Source of the DNA: Flavobacterium sp. 9AF
GTDB taxonomy: Bacteria > Bacteroidota > Bacteroidia > Flavobacteriales > Flavobacteriaceae
Length of the DNA stretch: 64,000 nucleotides
Assembly: GCF_902506265.1 (NCBI RefSeq)
Contig: NZ_LR733556.1
Coordinates: 635,173-699,172 of the forward strand
Direction of reading: 5' to 3'
Shown: piece after piece, positions 36,801 to 48,500 of the stretch
Position numbering within the stretch: the stretch's first letter is position 1
Layout: the number at the start of each line of letters is the position of its first letter
The notes under the pieces: model-generated
Databases searched by the model: none
What the model was told of the DNA's origin: nothing
The model's input: the letters and a program-made list of their open reading frames with translations, nothing else
Position numbers and translations under genes: made by a program

Positions 36801-39560
36801 TTTGATTTTGTTTCTTGGCAAGATGAAATGCTATTAAGTAATGAAGCTGATAGATTATGGCAATTTTGGAAGAAACAGTTGGAAGGAGAACTTCCTGTTT
36901 TAAATTTACCTGTTGATTATCCAAGGAGTTTAACAACTCAAAATGTAGGAGCAACTTATAGATTTGATATTGATAAAGATCTAGTAGAAAAACTCAAGGA
37001 ATTTTCTAAAAAAGAATCAGCTACACTTTTCATGTCAACTTTAACCTTGTTTAAAATACTACTTTACAGATATACTAATACTGAAGATATTATTATAGGC
37101 TCACCAGTTTCAGGTCGTAGTAAAATGGAATTTGCTGGACTTGTAGGAGACTTTATAAATATGACTGTTGTTAGAACAAAACCATCTAATATTCTTTCAT
37201 TCAGGGAGTATTTAGGAAAAGTAAAACAGACTGTACTTGATGTGCTTTCTAATCAGGATTTCCCTTTCCCTTTAATTGTTAAAAAATTAAATCCAAAAAG
37301 AGAAGCAGGGCAAACCCCAATTTTTCAAAGTATGTTTAGTCTACAAAAGCCTCAAAAGTTTGAAGAAATTATTGCACTTATGGAAGGAGATAATGTGAAG
37401 TGGGGTGAATTAGAACTTAGCCCGTTTAATATGCCTCAGCAAGAAGGACAATTTGACATCACGCTTGAATTGATTGAGAATAACAACGGCATTGCTGGTG
37501 TTTTTAAATATAATTATAAGTTGTTTAACGAAAGTACTATTGTTAGAATGCAAGAACAATATGTAAACTTGATGCGTGCATTTTTAGATAATCCAGATCA
37601 GCTTATATCAACAGTTTCTATGCACAACAAAGTGACTGAGGATACGATTCTGAAAAAATGGATCGGTAATAATATTGAATTACCAGAAAAAGGTATTAAT
37701 ACACTTATTGAAGAACAAGTTGATAGAAATGCAACAGCAATTGCATTGGTTGATGGAGATGAAGAGCTTAGTTATTCTGAATTGGATTGCAGAGTAAATC
37801 AGTTTGCTGCTTACTTGATATCCAAGGGAGTTAAAAAAGGTGAATTGGTTGGAATTTGTACTGAAAGATCTTTTAACATGGTGATATCTATTCTAGCTGT
37901 GCTTAAATCAGGTGCAGCTTATGTTCCGCTTGATCCTGATTTCCCTGTAGACAGGTTAAATTTTATCACTTCAGATTCTAATATCTCTTATCTTATTACA
38001 GAAAATAACCACTTTAAGTTATTTGGTGAATTCAGTGGAATTGTAATTGATTTAGATCAAGAATCTAGAAACATTGCAAAACAGTCTTATGAACAAAATA
38101 GTATCACTGTGTATTCTGATGATTTGGCATATGTAATATATACATCAGGTAGTACAGGTAGACCAAAAGGAACATTAATTACTCATGGGAATGTTGTTAA
38201 TTTTTGCAATGGAATGAATACTTCGCTTGGTTCTGATCCAGGAACACTACTTGCTGTAACCACAATTTCTTTTGATATAGCTGTTTTAGAATTGATATGG
38301 ACTTTAACCAATGGATTTAAAGTTGTTTTGCAAGAGAATAATATAAAAAATTTGGCTACTCCATCTATGGATTCTTTAACAAGTTTAAATGAACTGGAAA
38401 ATAGTAATCCATTACCTGAAGCACGAGCAAATAAAATTTACAGCATTGTTGAAAATATTATAAAAAATAAAGTATCTCATTTACAATGTACACCTTCATT
38501 AATGCGTATTTTGATAAATGACGATAATACTAGGAATGAATTAAAATCGCTTAAAAAAATTATGTTGGGGGGAGAAAAGCTTCCCTTGGAGTTGATAAAA
38601 AAAATAAATGCTGTATCTGAAGCAGAAATTTTCAATATGTACGGACCAACAGAAACAACAGTATGGTCATCCGTTAAAAAAATAGACAAACAGGCAGCTA
38701 AGATTACTCTTGGTTCACCTATTGACAATACACAATTTTATATTCTTGACTCTTTTCTCAATCCTGTATCAGAAGGAATGTTAGGAGAATTATATATTGG
38801 AGGAAAAGGTGTTACGGCTGGATATATAAACAGGCCAGATTTAACCGAGGAAAAATTTATAAAAAATCCATTCAGTGGTTACCACACTTTTTTATATAGA
38901 ACAGGCGACTTAGTGCGTTATGACAGCAATGACGAAATTGAATATATTGAGCGTGCAGATTTACAAGTAAAGGTAAATGGTCATAGAATAGAAATAGAGG
39001 AAATAGAGATTATACTTAACCAGATGCCACAAGTCGAACAGGGTGTAGTTGTCTGTGTGAAAAATGATGAAAATGACGCGCTCGTGGCCTGCATAGTGGT
39101 CAGTGAAGGGGAAAAGTTAGATGTCAAGGCACTCCGTTCACAATTAAAAATGGTTCTTCCCTCATACATGATTCCTGGATTTTTTCATATTATTCCTGAA
39201 ATTCCATTGACTGCTAATGGAAAGATTAATAGGAATGTATTACAAAATTTAGATATAAAAATCTCATCTCAAAATGAATATGTAGGACCGAGAAATGATT
39301 TAGAAGAAAAGTTGGTAAATATTTGGAAAGAGCTGTTAAATGTTCAAAGAGTAGGTATTTATGACGATTTTTTTGAGTTGGGTGGACACTCGCTTTTAGC
39401 CGTAAAACTTATTTCTGAAATTAGGAAAATAATTGAAGTAGATATTGAAATGAGGCTATTATTTGAATTAACAAACATAGCTTTGATTTCAGAATACATA
39501 GAAATGACAAAATTAAATTTACTAGATACTTCTAAAGTTTATCAAAAAATTGAATTATAA
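30882..39560 (+). CDS. Hybrid PKS-NRPS (KS-AT-DH-KR-ACP-C-A[Gly]-PCP)
   Basis: A 2892-residue hybrid. The first 30 residues are a coiled-coil docking helix (KQSLSVIKKLKNEVQKLKEN). KS has C205, H340, H380. AT: S652 in GHSIG, HAFH at 750-753, predicting malonyl-CoA. DH: H954 (HKIENTIIFP, Gly replaced by Asn) and D1124. There is no ER. KR: TGGLGDLG at 1424, S1567, Y1580, N1584. ACP S1742. C about 1804-2235 with HHICCDG at 1935. A about 2265-2780: code D-I-L-Q-M-G-M-V-W-K, close to known glycine codes. An insert of about 40 residues with many Leu/Ser/Asn lies between the A4 and A5 motifs. PCP S2837 in GGHSL. The module should add one C2 unit (probably a 2-enoyl unit), then Gly. Confidence 0.93.
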   Translation: MEKEQLTEKLKQSLSVIKKLKNEVQKLKENDGPIAVIGMACKLPGEVNNTEDFWQLLLDKKSGIVDIPSDRWNVDDFYDENLSVAGKMCVRKGGFINNVDLFDAHFFGISPIEAEALDPQQRILLQTTFQAIESAGIPTDKLKGSSSSVFIGIASPEYMQQRAATKQYHLMDVYDVTGNTPCTAAGRISYTFDLKGPNLALDTACSSSLVAVHLACSSLHNGESDLAIAGGVNLMLQPNAHIIFSKMGALSPEGECRSFDANANGFVRSEGCGVVLLKRLKDAERDGDNILAIIKGSALNQDGKSNGLIAPNGLAQQEVLKSALLKANMTPSEIDYIETHGTGTPLGDPIEIEAINKVYGKDRINKNTLHIGSVKTNVGHLESASGITSFIKAVLSLKNRCIPANLNFKTPNPHIEWMDFVKVPIETIKYDIVDKPMAVGISAFGFSGTNAHVILEEYKTKIDNSEDSSKKHIVFLSAKTDKSLLDIATRYKTFLKANSQISLSDFSYTTGIGRSHFAKRLAIIASSTSDCFVQLDQLQNPKNESMVISGLFPESIKLITSFLFSGQGTQYSGMGKELYHSQPVFKAAVDECIEYIDKEIEFSFLDLLLGDDIKQDLNKTEWAQPAIFIIEYALTKLWEYWGIKPNYVLGHSIGEYAAACYSGIFSLQDALKLITARGKLMNGLKNPGKMISIVANEGQTRIIIDKFEQVSIAAINADDNVVLSGDAKQIDEIISIHGEQIKMKELNVSHAFHSSLMEPMIEEFSKLCKTITYNTSAIQIISSVTGKIITNEMSTSDYWVDHVIKTVKFKNGLETLISLGANVFLEIGADTVLSGLSKTKVDQKTSLVISSLKKNRNDNENILFALAQLYVNGANVFWQNFYQHSKNSKISIPTYPFQTKRYWLENNIEKEIAIHNKPNEHPLLGSKRKLAGSINTYIWEQQFNLKSISYLCDHKIENTIIFPAACYTEMAVSAVKELSSQKHIELHTIKFEKVFILKDEEIYELQIQVKKEDNNFHFSIYSRTFRKEKDSEWVFRMSGMAITKEDTKQSVTLDIEAIKKRSLRQLSGAAFYADWYKSGNHWENTFKGVSEIWIGKDEILSFSKTPVDILGQMKDYHSHPALMDICGQLLAAGIEGTKESAFVGKGIGAVKIHDHLSGDAFWSYAKILNNDAINRKLIGDVQVFNSAVELVAETTNVEFEFIGSQSNEIKIEQWIHEVEWIDMDIISEAIEQKDSWLIFDRTKILGAKLFSSVNQHGLNATVIEEIEGLKTCIENNQKIIYFPQNIIGESSDCLNEIYLIIQEIETIIKTITDYNGEAIKLWVITHGAWSYSPEEKLLHASLWGFVKSLEFENEKIWGGIIDVENSNSEKFNFEQILSLIYREQKEKQILIGENSIQVPRLRKAKITPPSNELKFRKDATYMITGGLGDLGLLTAEWMVKMGARRLILTSRNGLPSRNKWKDIDSLSKIGNKINAVKKLELNGVHIEILKLDVADEKKISTWYDEYCSASFPPIKGVIHAAGNVSYTPFGESNNQEAMEQLSPKILGAINLDKIFNNDLDFFIMYSSASAILPSPGLNIYAAANSFMDALALSRANRGLKTLSINWGAWSDTGLVNEALKNQKSSYKLMNLISPSQGMSVLELVWNSSLGRLAVLPVDWPSWTTLFPSSANMPFFNEVIEFINPIRDDNSVWIDFLNEFNGNQEATILEIEKYLIQKISVLLRLDKGDISTHISLAEYGLDSMMAIELKNKIEANLKVILSMVDLIQGPSINELAIIIAERLNNKIETITVEAKHQELSSEKNYRLSAGQESLWTLYQMNPSSSAYNVAFTTRIINGLNLDKWKEAIEIIVNRHETLRISFSISETGIHQTLRPLGQKKSFSFNLIDASNWDNEKLYEQVKSAYEIPFNLENDPLLRVDMFDEGKGSFVMLLTLHHICCDGWSLWVLLDELKEVYSSLCINKETNLTEKIFSYFDFVSWQDEMLLSNEADRLWQFWKKQLEGELPVLNLPVDYPRSLTTQNVGATYRFDIDKDLVEKLKEFSKKESATLFMSTLTLFKILLYRYTNTEDIIIGSPVSGRSKMEFAGLVGDFINMTVVRTKPSNILSFREYLGKVKQTVLDVLSNQDFPFPLIVKKLNPKREAGQTPIFQSMFSLQKPQKFEEIIALMEGDNVKWGELELSPFNMPQQEGQFDITLELIENNNGIAGVFKYNYKLFNESTIVRMQEQYVNLMRAFLDNPDQLISTVSMHNKVTEDTILKKWIGNNIELPEKGINTLIEEQVDRNATAIALVDGDEELSYSELDCRVNQFAAYLISKGVKKGELVGICTERSFNMVISILAVLKSGAAYVPLDPDFPVDRLNFITSDSNISYLITENNHFKLFGEFSGIVIDLDQESRNIAKQSYEQNSITVYSDDLAYVIYTSGSTGRPKGTLITHGNVVNFCNGMNTSLGSDPGTLLAVTTISFDIAVLELIWTLTNGFKVVLQENNIKNLATPSMDSLTSLNELENSNPLPEARANKIYSIVENIIKNKVSHLQCTPSLMRILINDDNTRNELKSLKKIMLGGEKLPLELIKKINAVSEAEIFNMYGPTETTVWSSVKKIDKQAAKITLGSPIDNTQFYILDSFLNPVSEGMLGELYIGGKGVTAGYINRPDLTEEKFIKNPFSGYHTFLYRTGDLVRYDSNDEIEYIERADLQVKVNGHRIEIEEIEIILNQMPQVEQGVVVCVKNDENDALVACIVVSEGEKLDVKALRSQLKMVLPSYMIPGFFHIIPEIPLTANGKINRNVLQNLDIKISSQNEYVGPRNDLEEKLVNIWKELLNVQRVGIYDDFFELGGHSLLAVKLISEIRKIIEVDIEMRLLFELTNIALISEYIEMTKLNLLDTSKVYQKIEL

Positions 39561-39574
39561 AAAACACCAAATTA

Positions 39575-42500
39575 ATGCAAGAAAATAATAGCATCTCAAC
39601 AATTTTAGCTCTATTAAAAAAAGCAAATGACCATGGAATTATTGTTTCTAAAAATAATGATAAACTTAATTTACATTTTACCGATGATGCCATAATAGAT
39701 AATGCTATAATAGAAGATTTAAAATTTCAAAAACAGGCAATATTAAATTTTTTGAGCAATCAATTAATGAAACCTAAGGAAGAAGAATTATCAATTTCTG
39801 AGTTTGTAAAGTCCAGAAATAATGTCTTCAGCAAAATTCCTTTGTCATTTTCACAGGAAAGACTTTGGTTTGTTGATAAATTTCAAAAAAGTGCTCAATA
39901 TAATCTGCCAGCTGTTTTTAAAATAAATGGAGACTTAAATATCCAAATGTTAGAGCAATCTTTTAAGGATATTATAAAACGTCACAAAGTTCTAAGTTCT
40001 AATTTTAAAGATGAAGACGGAGTTCCTTACCAAAGTGAAATATTGGATATTGATTGGAATATAAAAATTATCAATGATTCAAAAATTAATGACGACAAAG
40101 TAATAAATGAATATATACTTAATGAGATTCAGAGGGATTTTGATCTTTCAAAAGATTATTTGATTAGAGGTACGATAATAAACTTTTCTGATGAGGTTTT
40201 ACTTGTTGTTGTTTTGCATCACATAATATCTGACGGATGGTCAATCCCAATTTTTATTAATGAATTGAGCGAATTATATCGATCAAAAAAAAATAATAGA
40301 TCTGCTAATCTAAGCGTGATACCAGTACAATATTCGGATTATTCTCTATGGCAAAGAGAGTATTGGGAAAAATTAGTTCTCGAAGATAAGTTGAAGTACT
40401 GGGAGAAAACATTGAATGGAGTAACTCCAATAAATTTACCTATTGATTATTCTTATCCTTCGCTTCAAAGTAATAATGGAGATGTTATAGATTTTAGCTT
40501 TTCAAAGCAATTAAATGAAAATGTCATTAGTTTTTCAAAACACAATAAAATCAGTGTTTTTATGACTCTTTTAAGCACCTTGAAAATATTAATGTACAAG
40601 TATACAGGTCAAAATGATGTTTGCATAGGTACACCAGTCGCTAATAGGAGTCAAAATGAATTGGAAAATCTTGTTGGATTTTTTGTCAATACTATTGCTT
40701 TAAGAAGTTATCTTGATGAAAATGATAGCGTTAGTGTCTTTGTAGATCAAATCCGTAAAGTAACTTTAGAGTCATTTTCAAATCAAGATGTGCCATTCGA
40801 AAAAGTTGTTGAGCGAGTTGTAAAAGATAGAAATGTAAGTCGTAGTCCAATATTTCAGGTTTTATTAGTTCTACAGAATGAACCTTATGCACAGATAATA
40901 AATATTGATGATGTAACTCTAACGCAATTAAAAATAGAAAAAAAGACATCTAAGTTTGATATTACTTTTGAATTCATTCAAAATAAGTCAGGACTTGAAT
41001 TGAGTATAGAATATTGTACAGATTTGTTTAAACAAGAGACAATAGAGCGCATGGCAAGTCATTATGAACTACTGTTAAACAATATTGTAGAGAATCCGCA
41101 TCAACAGATAAAAGACCTTAACTTTCTAAGTTTAGAAGAGGAGAAAACATTGACGGCAGATTTCAATGATACCTTAAAGGCATACGACCATGATAAAACT
41201 TTAGTCGATTTGTTAAAAATCCAAGTTGCTCAATCGCCATCTGCTATTGCTTTGATTTTTGAGGAAGAAGAATTAACATACAGAGAACTTGATGAACGCT
41301 CGAATCAGCTGGCGCATTACCTTCAAAGAAGAGGAGTAAAAAGGGAATCATTAGTAGCAATATGTATAGATCGTTCTATTGAAATGATAATAGGACTGCT
41401 TGGAATTATAAAAGCTGGAGGTGCCTATGTACCAATAGACCCTGAATATCCTATCAGCAGAATCAATTATATGTTAGAAGATTCAGGAAGCGAAATTCTT
41501 TTGACCAGCTCAGAAAGCTGCCCATTGCCATTAAGTGATGCAGCGATAGATTTGATTTATTTAGACCAAGAGTCAGAGAGTCTAAACAACGAATCGATTT
41601 TGCCTCTAGATATTGAAATCAGTGTTGATAACTTGGTTTATGTGATTTATACTTCTGGTTCGACAGGCACTCCAAAAGGAGTTATGGTAGAGCATAAAAA
41701 TATTGTAAATCGTTTGTATTGGACACAGGAATATTATGGACTGACTCCATCAGACAAAACTTTACAAAAAACATCCTTTAGTTTTGATGTTTCAGTTTGG
41801 GAAATATTTTGGCCTTTGATAAGCGGTTCAAAATTAGTTTTAGCAAAACCAGGAGGACAGAAAGATAGTTTTTATTTAAAAAACATAATCACGGAGCAGG
41901 AAATAACAACGATTCATTTTGTTCCTTCAATGCTTGAAGTGTTCTTGCAGGACATCAACCTTGATGATTGCAGGACATTGAAACGTGTTTTATGCAGTGG
42001 AGAAGAGCTTAAGAAGAATCATGTTTTAACATTTAGAGAAAAATTACCAGTAACCGCATTGTATAACTTATACGGTCCAACTGAGGCCGCTGTAGATGTT
42101 ACATACTGGCAGGTTCCATTGCATGTAAAAGAGCTCGACATAGTTCCTATTGGCCAGCCGGTTTCAAATACCAGTTTGTACATTTTGGATAAAGATGGAA
42201 ATACAGTACCCATAGGTGTAGTAGGAGAATTATTCATTGGCGGCATACAAGTGGCGCGAGGTTATCTGAATCTTCCTGACCTAACTAAAGATCGCTTTAT
42301 TTCAAACCCTTTTCAAGCGAATATTGAATCTAGATTGTATAAAACGGGTGATTTGGCTCGCTGGTTATCTGATGGTACTATTGAATATTTGGGAAGAACA
42401 GACAATCAGGTTAAAATTAGAGGTTTTCGAATAGAGCTGGGAGAGATAGAAAGCGTCTTGCAAGAAATACCAGGCATCAAGCAAAGTGTGGTAATTGCTC

Positions 42501-45500
42501 GAGAAGGAAGTGATTCGAGTAAACAATTAATAGCATATATTGTTTCAGATGGAGTTTTAGATTTAATAGAAGTACAGCAATTTCTTAGAACGCGGCTGCC
42601 AGATTATATGATCCCATTATCTATTATAAGTATAGATGAAATTCCACTGACATCTAATGGTAAGATTAATAAGAAAGCATTACCTAAATTTAATGATTCA
42701 GTTTTAAATCGCAAAGAATATACTGAGCCTAGAAATGAAATAGAACAAGAAATAGTAAGTATTTGGGGAGAATTATTAAACCTCGACAAAATTAGTATTT
42801 ACGATAATTTTTTTGATTTAGGTGGACATTCACTGCTTGCAGTGAGGGTAATTTCCTTGGTAAGAAAAAGATTGAATATTGAAACTGAAGTGAAACAATT
42901 ATTCATTAATCCTACAGTTAAAGATTTTTCAGAGTATATTCAAAAATGTAAAATAATTCCTGTTTCTGCAACAATTGAAAAGCAAAAAAGGACTGAGAAC
43001 ATACCTCTTTCTTTTGCGCAGGAGCGATTATGGTTTATTGATAAAAAACAAGGAAGTGTTCAATTTCATTTACCAGTAGTATTAGAATTATTTGGAAATG
43101 TAAATGTTGAAGTCTTATATAACTCTTTTAAAAAAATAATTGATAGACATGAAATATTAAGAACAGTTTTTGTAGAAGATAAAGGAGAAGTATTTCAAAA
43201 AATATTAAAAATAGATGACGAATCAGTTTCATTTTTTGAAGAAATTAATACGACTGAAAAAGAGGATTTAAATTATCTAATACAGAATGAGATAGATAGG
43301 CCCTTTAATCTGTCAAAAGATTTATTATTGAGAGTGAAGCTATTTAAACTTTCAACTGAAAAATCTTGTTTGCTCTTAGTTATGCATCATATAAATATTG
43401 ATGGCTGGTCACTGCCAATTTTTGTAAAGGAATTATTGGAAATTTATGAATCCGAAGAAAAAGGAATTGAACATGGATTAAAAGAACTACCTATACAATA
43501 TGCAGACTATGCTATTTGGGAACGATCTAATACTAATGAAATAATTTTAAATACAAAACTTAAATTTTGGGAAGAAAAACTAAAAGATGTTACTCAATTA
43601 AATTTACCTACGGATTATTCACGACCAAAAATTTTAAGTCTAAATGGGAGTAATGCAAGATATAAGATTGATAAAGAGGTAAGTAGTAAGTTAAAAAAAT
43701 ATAGTAAAGAGGAAGGAGTTACCCTTTTTATGTCAATGATGGCAATTTTTAAAGTAATGCTTTATAAATATACTAATCAAGAAGATATATGTATTGGGAC
43801 ATCAGTAGCAAATCGAAATTACGATGAAATAGAAGAGCTGATAGGATTCTTTGCTAATCGATTAGTTTTAAGGAATTTAGTAAAAGGAGATAGTTTATTT
43901 AGAGATTTTTTAAATCAAATTAAAGATTCTACGTTAGAGGTATTTAATAATCAAGACGTTTCTTTTGAGAAAATTGTAGAACGAGTTCAGCCTGAAAGGA
44001 ATTTAAGTAAAAATCCTTTATTTCAAATCGCATTTATATTTAATAATAATGAAATTATTCCTCGTTTAAACATAGGGGAATTAAACGTTGTTGTGAAAGA
44101 TTACATCCAAAAAATGTCTAAATTTGATTTAGCATTTAATGTGATCGAAACGGACTCTGAATTAGATATTTTTATAGAGTATAATACTGATTTATTCAAG
44201 GCTTCAACCATTAATAGAATGTTTGAACATTATAATACTCTTATATCCTCTATTTTAACAAATCCAAACGATAAAATTGATCAATTAAATATTTTAGGAG
44301 ATGAAGAAAAGCATAAAATATTAGTTAAATTTAATAAGCCTAAAGCTGATAAATTATATGATAAATCATTTATCGAATTATTTAAAGAGCAAGTAAGAAT
44401 TTCACCCGAGGAAACGGCTCTAGTTTTTGAAAATCAAAGTTTAACTTATAAAGAGCTTGATCAAAAATCAAGTTTACTAGCCAATTACCTTCTATCTAGA
44501 AATGTTACGTCTCATGAAACGATAGGTGTATGTTTGAAAAGTCCTCTGCAAATGGTTTTAGCTATATTGGGGATTTTGAAAATCAGATCGGTGTATTTAC
44601 CTATTGACAGTGAATTGCCAAAAAGTAGAATTAAATTTATAACAGAAGACACAAAATTAAAGTTTGTTTTGACTGATGAATTTTGTCAGAATTTATTTGA
44701 TTCAGAAGATGATTTAGAATTAATTGACATAGATAATAAAGCAATATTTGAAGAAAATGAATCAACAAAAGAACTTATATGTTTTGATGATTTTATCAAT
44801 GATGACTTTTACATTATCTATACTTCAGGCTCTACAGGAAAGCCCAAAGGAGTAGTTATATCGCATCATAATGTTTTAGATTATATATCTGGTCTTTTTG
44901 AACACACAGATATAACAATGTGTTCTTCATTTGGATTAATGTCAACAATGGCAGCAGATCTTGGTAATACCGTTTTGTTTAGCTCACTTCTCTTAGGCAA
45001 AACACTTCATTTATTTTCAAGAGAGTCACTTACTAATGCAAGTAGTATGCATGAATATTTTGAGAATAATAAAGTCGATTGTATAAAAATTGTACCATCT
45101 CATTGGAAATCCTTGGAATATAATAATAATATACTTCTGCCTAAACAAATGGTGATTTTTGGGGGAGATAAATTAACGATGGAGATAATTGAAAAGATTA
45201 AAAAAACTGATTACCAATGTGTAGTTTTGAATCATTATGGACCAACTGAAACAACTATTGGGAAGTTATTTTATAAAGTTGATTTAACAGAAAAGAAAGG
45301 CATTATACCTATTGGTAAGCCATTTACAAATAGTGTTGTCTATATTTTAGATAAATTTAAAAAACCTGTTCCTATTGGAATTGCTGGAGAGTTATTTATT
45401 GGAGGAGCAGGAATTTCAAGAGGATATTATAATCGGGCAGATTTAACTAATGAGAAGTTTATAGAGAATCCTTTCTCCGATGATTATAATAGTAAATTAT

Positions 45501-48500
45501 ACAGTACAGGAGATCTAGTTCGTTGGTTGTCAGATGGCAACATTGAATATATTAATAGAATAGATAATCAAGTTAAAATAAATGGCTACAGAGTTGAGAT
45601 AGGTGAAATCGAAAAAGCTTTATCAGAAGTAAAAAATTTAAAGCAAAATGTTGTAATAGTTCGTGAAGAAGATGAAAATAAATCTTTAGTAGCTTACGTA
45701 GTTATAGATGGCGATTTTGATAAAGAATTAATTAAGCAACAGCTGAAATTAAAATTACCAGATTACATGATTCCAGCATTAATTGTTAATTTAGAATCAA
45801 TTCCTTTAACTGCAAATGGAAAAGTAGATAAGAAAATATTATTAGAGAAAGAATTAGCTCAAATAAACATTAAATATGCTGAACCAAGAGACGAATTAGA
45901 GCAGAAGTTAGCTGTTATATGGGAAGAATTACTTAAACGAGATAAAATAGGAATTCATGATAATTTTTTTGAGTTAGGTGGGCATTCTTTATTAGCAATT
46001 CGAGTTGGATCAAGAATTAAAAAAGAGCTGAAGAAAGATTTGAGCATAAATGATTTGTTTTTGAACCCTACAATTGCATCTCTTTCGGATTATATCAAAG
46101 CTATTGAATACTCTAGTAAGTTATCAATTATAAAAATTAATGAACGCCCAGATGATATTCCATTATCCTATTCTCAGGAAAGGTTATGGTTTATTGATAA
46201 GTTATATGGCAGTACACATTATCATATCCCATTTGCACTAAAAATAGAAGGATTTGTTGATAAAGATGTATTTGAAGATATGTTTAAAGTTTTAATAAAT
46301 CGTCATGAGGCATTGAGAACTATTTTTATTGAAAGAGATGGAGCCGTTTATCAGGAAGTAATTACTCCTGATTTGTGGAGATTAGAATATGTAGAAAATT
46401 TTCAAATCAATACGCAGGATGATATTGAAATTTTAATTAATCAAGAAATTTATAACCCCTTTAACTTAAATAAAGATTATCCTTTTAGAGTCAAAATTAT
46501 TAAAGAAAATACAGATCAACATTACATGATTGTTGTGATACATCATATCGCCGCGGATGGATGGTCAATACCAATTTTAATTAATGAATTAAAATCAATT
46601 CTCGAATCTAAAATAACAAAAGAACCTCAACAATTAAATGAGTTGCCTATTCAATATTCGGATTATACAATTTGGCAAAGACAATATTTCAATGAGAAGG
46701 TGCTGTCAGAGAAAACAACGTATTGGGAAAATAAATTAAAAAATACAGAAACGTTAAACTTACCATTAGATTACAAAAGACCCAATATACAGTCTATTAA
46801 TGGTAGTTCTGTAGATTTTATTTTTGAAAGAACACTAGTTGATAAGCTAAAAAAAATATCAATAGATTGTGAAATAACTCTATTTATGGCACTTTTGAGT
46901 GGCTTAAAAATATTAATGTATAAATATACTGGACAAAATGATATTTGTATAGGTACACCTGTTGCTAATCGGGATCAAAACGAGCTCGAAGGACTTATAG
47001 GTTTTTTTGTAAATACAGTTGTAATGAGAAGTCATTTAGATGAGACTTCAAGTTTTCTTGAATTTTCAGAACAAACCAAAACGACTTGTTTAGAAGCATA
47101 TTCAAATCAAGATGTCCCTTTTGAGAAAATAGTTGAAAAAGTTGTTAAAAACAGAGATTTGAGTACAACTTCATTGTTTCAAGTTTTATTTGTTTTTCAA
47201 GACAAATCAGAGATATATGAAATTAATTTAGATGCTACAGGTCTCAAATTCTCAATTCAGAAATTAAAACAATCTATAAGTAAATTTGATTTAATATTCA
47301 ATCTGACAGAAAATAAGTCAGGACTTGAATTGAGTATAGAATATTGTACAGATTTGTTTAAACAAGAGACAATAGAGCGCATGGCAAGTCATTATGAACT
47401 ACTGTTAAACAATATTGTAGAGAATCCGCATCAACAGATAAAAGACCTTAACTTTCTAAGTTTAGAAGAGGAGAAAACATTGACGGCAGATTTCAATGAT
47501 ACCTTAAAGGCATACGACCATGATAAAACTTTAGTCGATTTGTTAAAAATCCAAGTTGCTCAATCGCCATCTGCTATTGCTTTGATTTTTGAGGAAGAAG
47601 AATTAACATACAGAGAACTTGATGAACGCTCGAATCAGCTGGCGCATTACCTTCAAAGAAGAGGAGTAAAAAGGGAATCATTAGTAGCAATATGTATAGA
47701 TCGTTCTATTGAAATGATAATAGGACTGCTTGGAATTATAAAAGCTGGAGGTGCCTATGTACCAATAGACCCTGAATATCCTATCAGCAGAATCAATTAT
47801 ATGTTAGAAGATTCAGGAAGCGAAATTCTTTTGACCAGCTCAGAAAGCTGCCCATTGCCATTAAGTGATGCAGCGATAGATTTGATTTATTTAGACCAAG
47901 AGTCAGAGAGTCTAAACAACGAATCGATTTTGCCTCTAGATATTGAAATCAGTGTTGATAACTTGGTTTATGTGATTTATACTTCTGGTTCGACAGGCAC
48001 TCCAAAAGGAGTTATGGTAGAGCATAAAAATATTGTAAATCGTTTGTATTGGACACAGGAATATTATGGACTGACTCCATCAGACAAAACTTTACAAAAA
48101 ACATCCTTTAGTTTTGATGTTTCAGTTTGGGAAATATTTTGGCCTTTGATAAGCGGTTCAAAATTAGTTTTAGCAAAACCAGGAGGACAGAAAGATAGTT
48201 TTTATTTAAAAAACATAATCACGGAGCAGGAAATAACAACGATTCATTTTGTTCCTTCAATGCTTGAAGTGTTCTTGCAGGACATCAACCTTGATGATTG
48301 CAGGACATTGAAACGTGTTTTATGCAGTGGAGAAGAGCTTAAGAAGAATCATGTTTTAACATTTAGAGAAAAATTACCAGTAACCGCATTGTATAACTTA
48401 TACGGTCCAACTGAGGCCGCTGTAGATGTTACATACTGGCAGGTTCCATTGCATGTAAAAGAGCTCGACATAGTTCCTATTGGCCAGCCGGTTTCAAATA

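Noticed and set aside
44941..44975. A domain of NRPS module 2 seeming to lack the conserved Asp235
   Set aside because: Shifting the alignment by the motif MAADLGNT puts D1795 in place, and the full code then matches the Asp code, so it is not an alpha-keto acid type.
45900..46100. Ketoreductase or epimerase insert after the Asp A domain
   Set aside because: The sequence passes straight from A10 to a normal PCP; no such domain is present.
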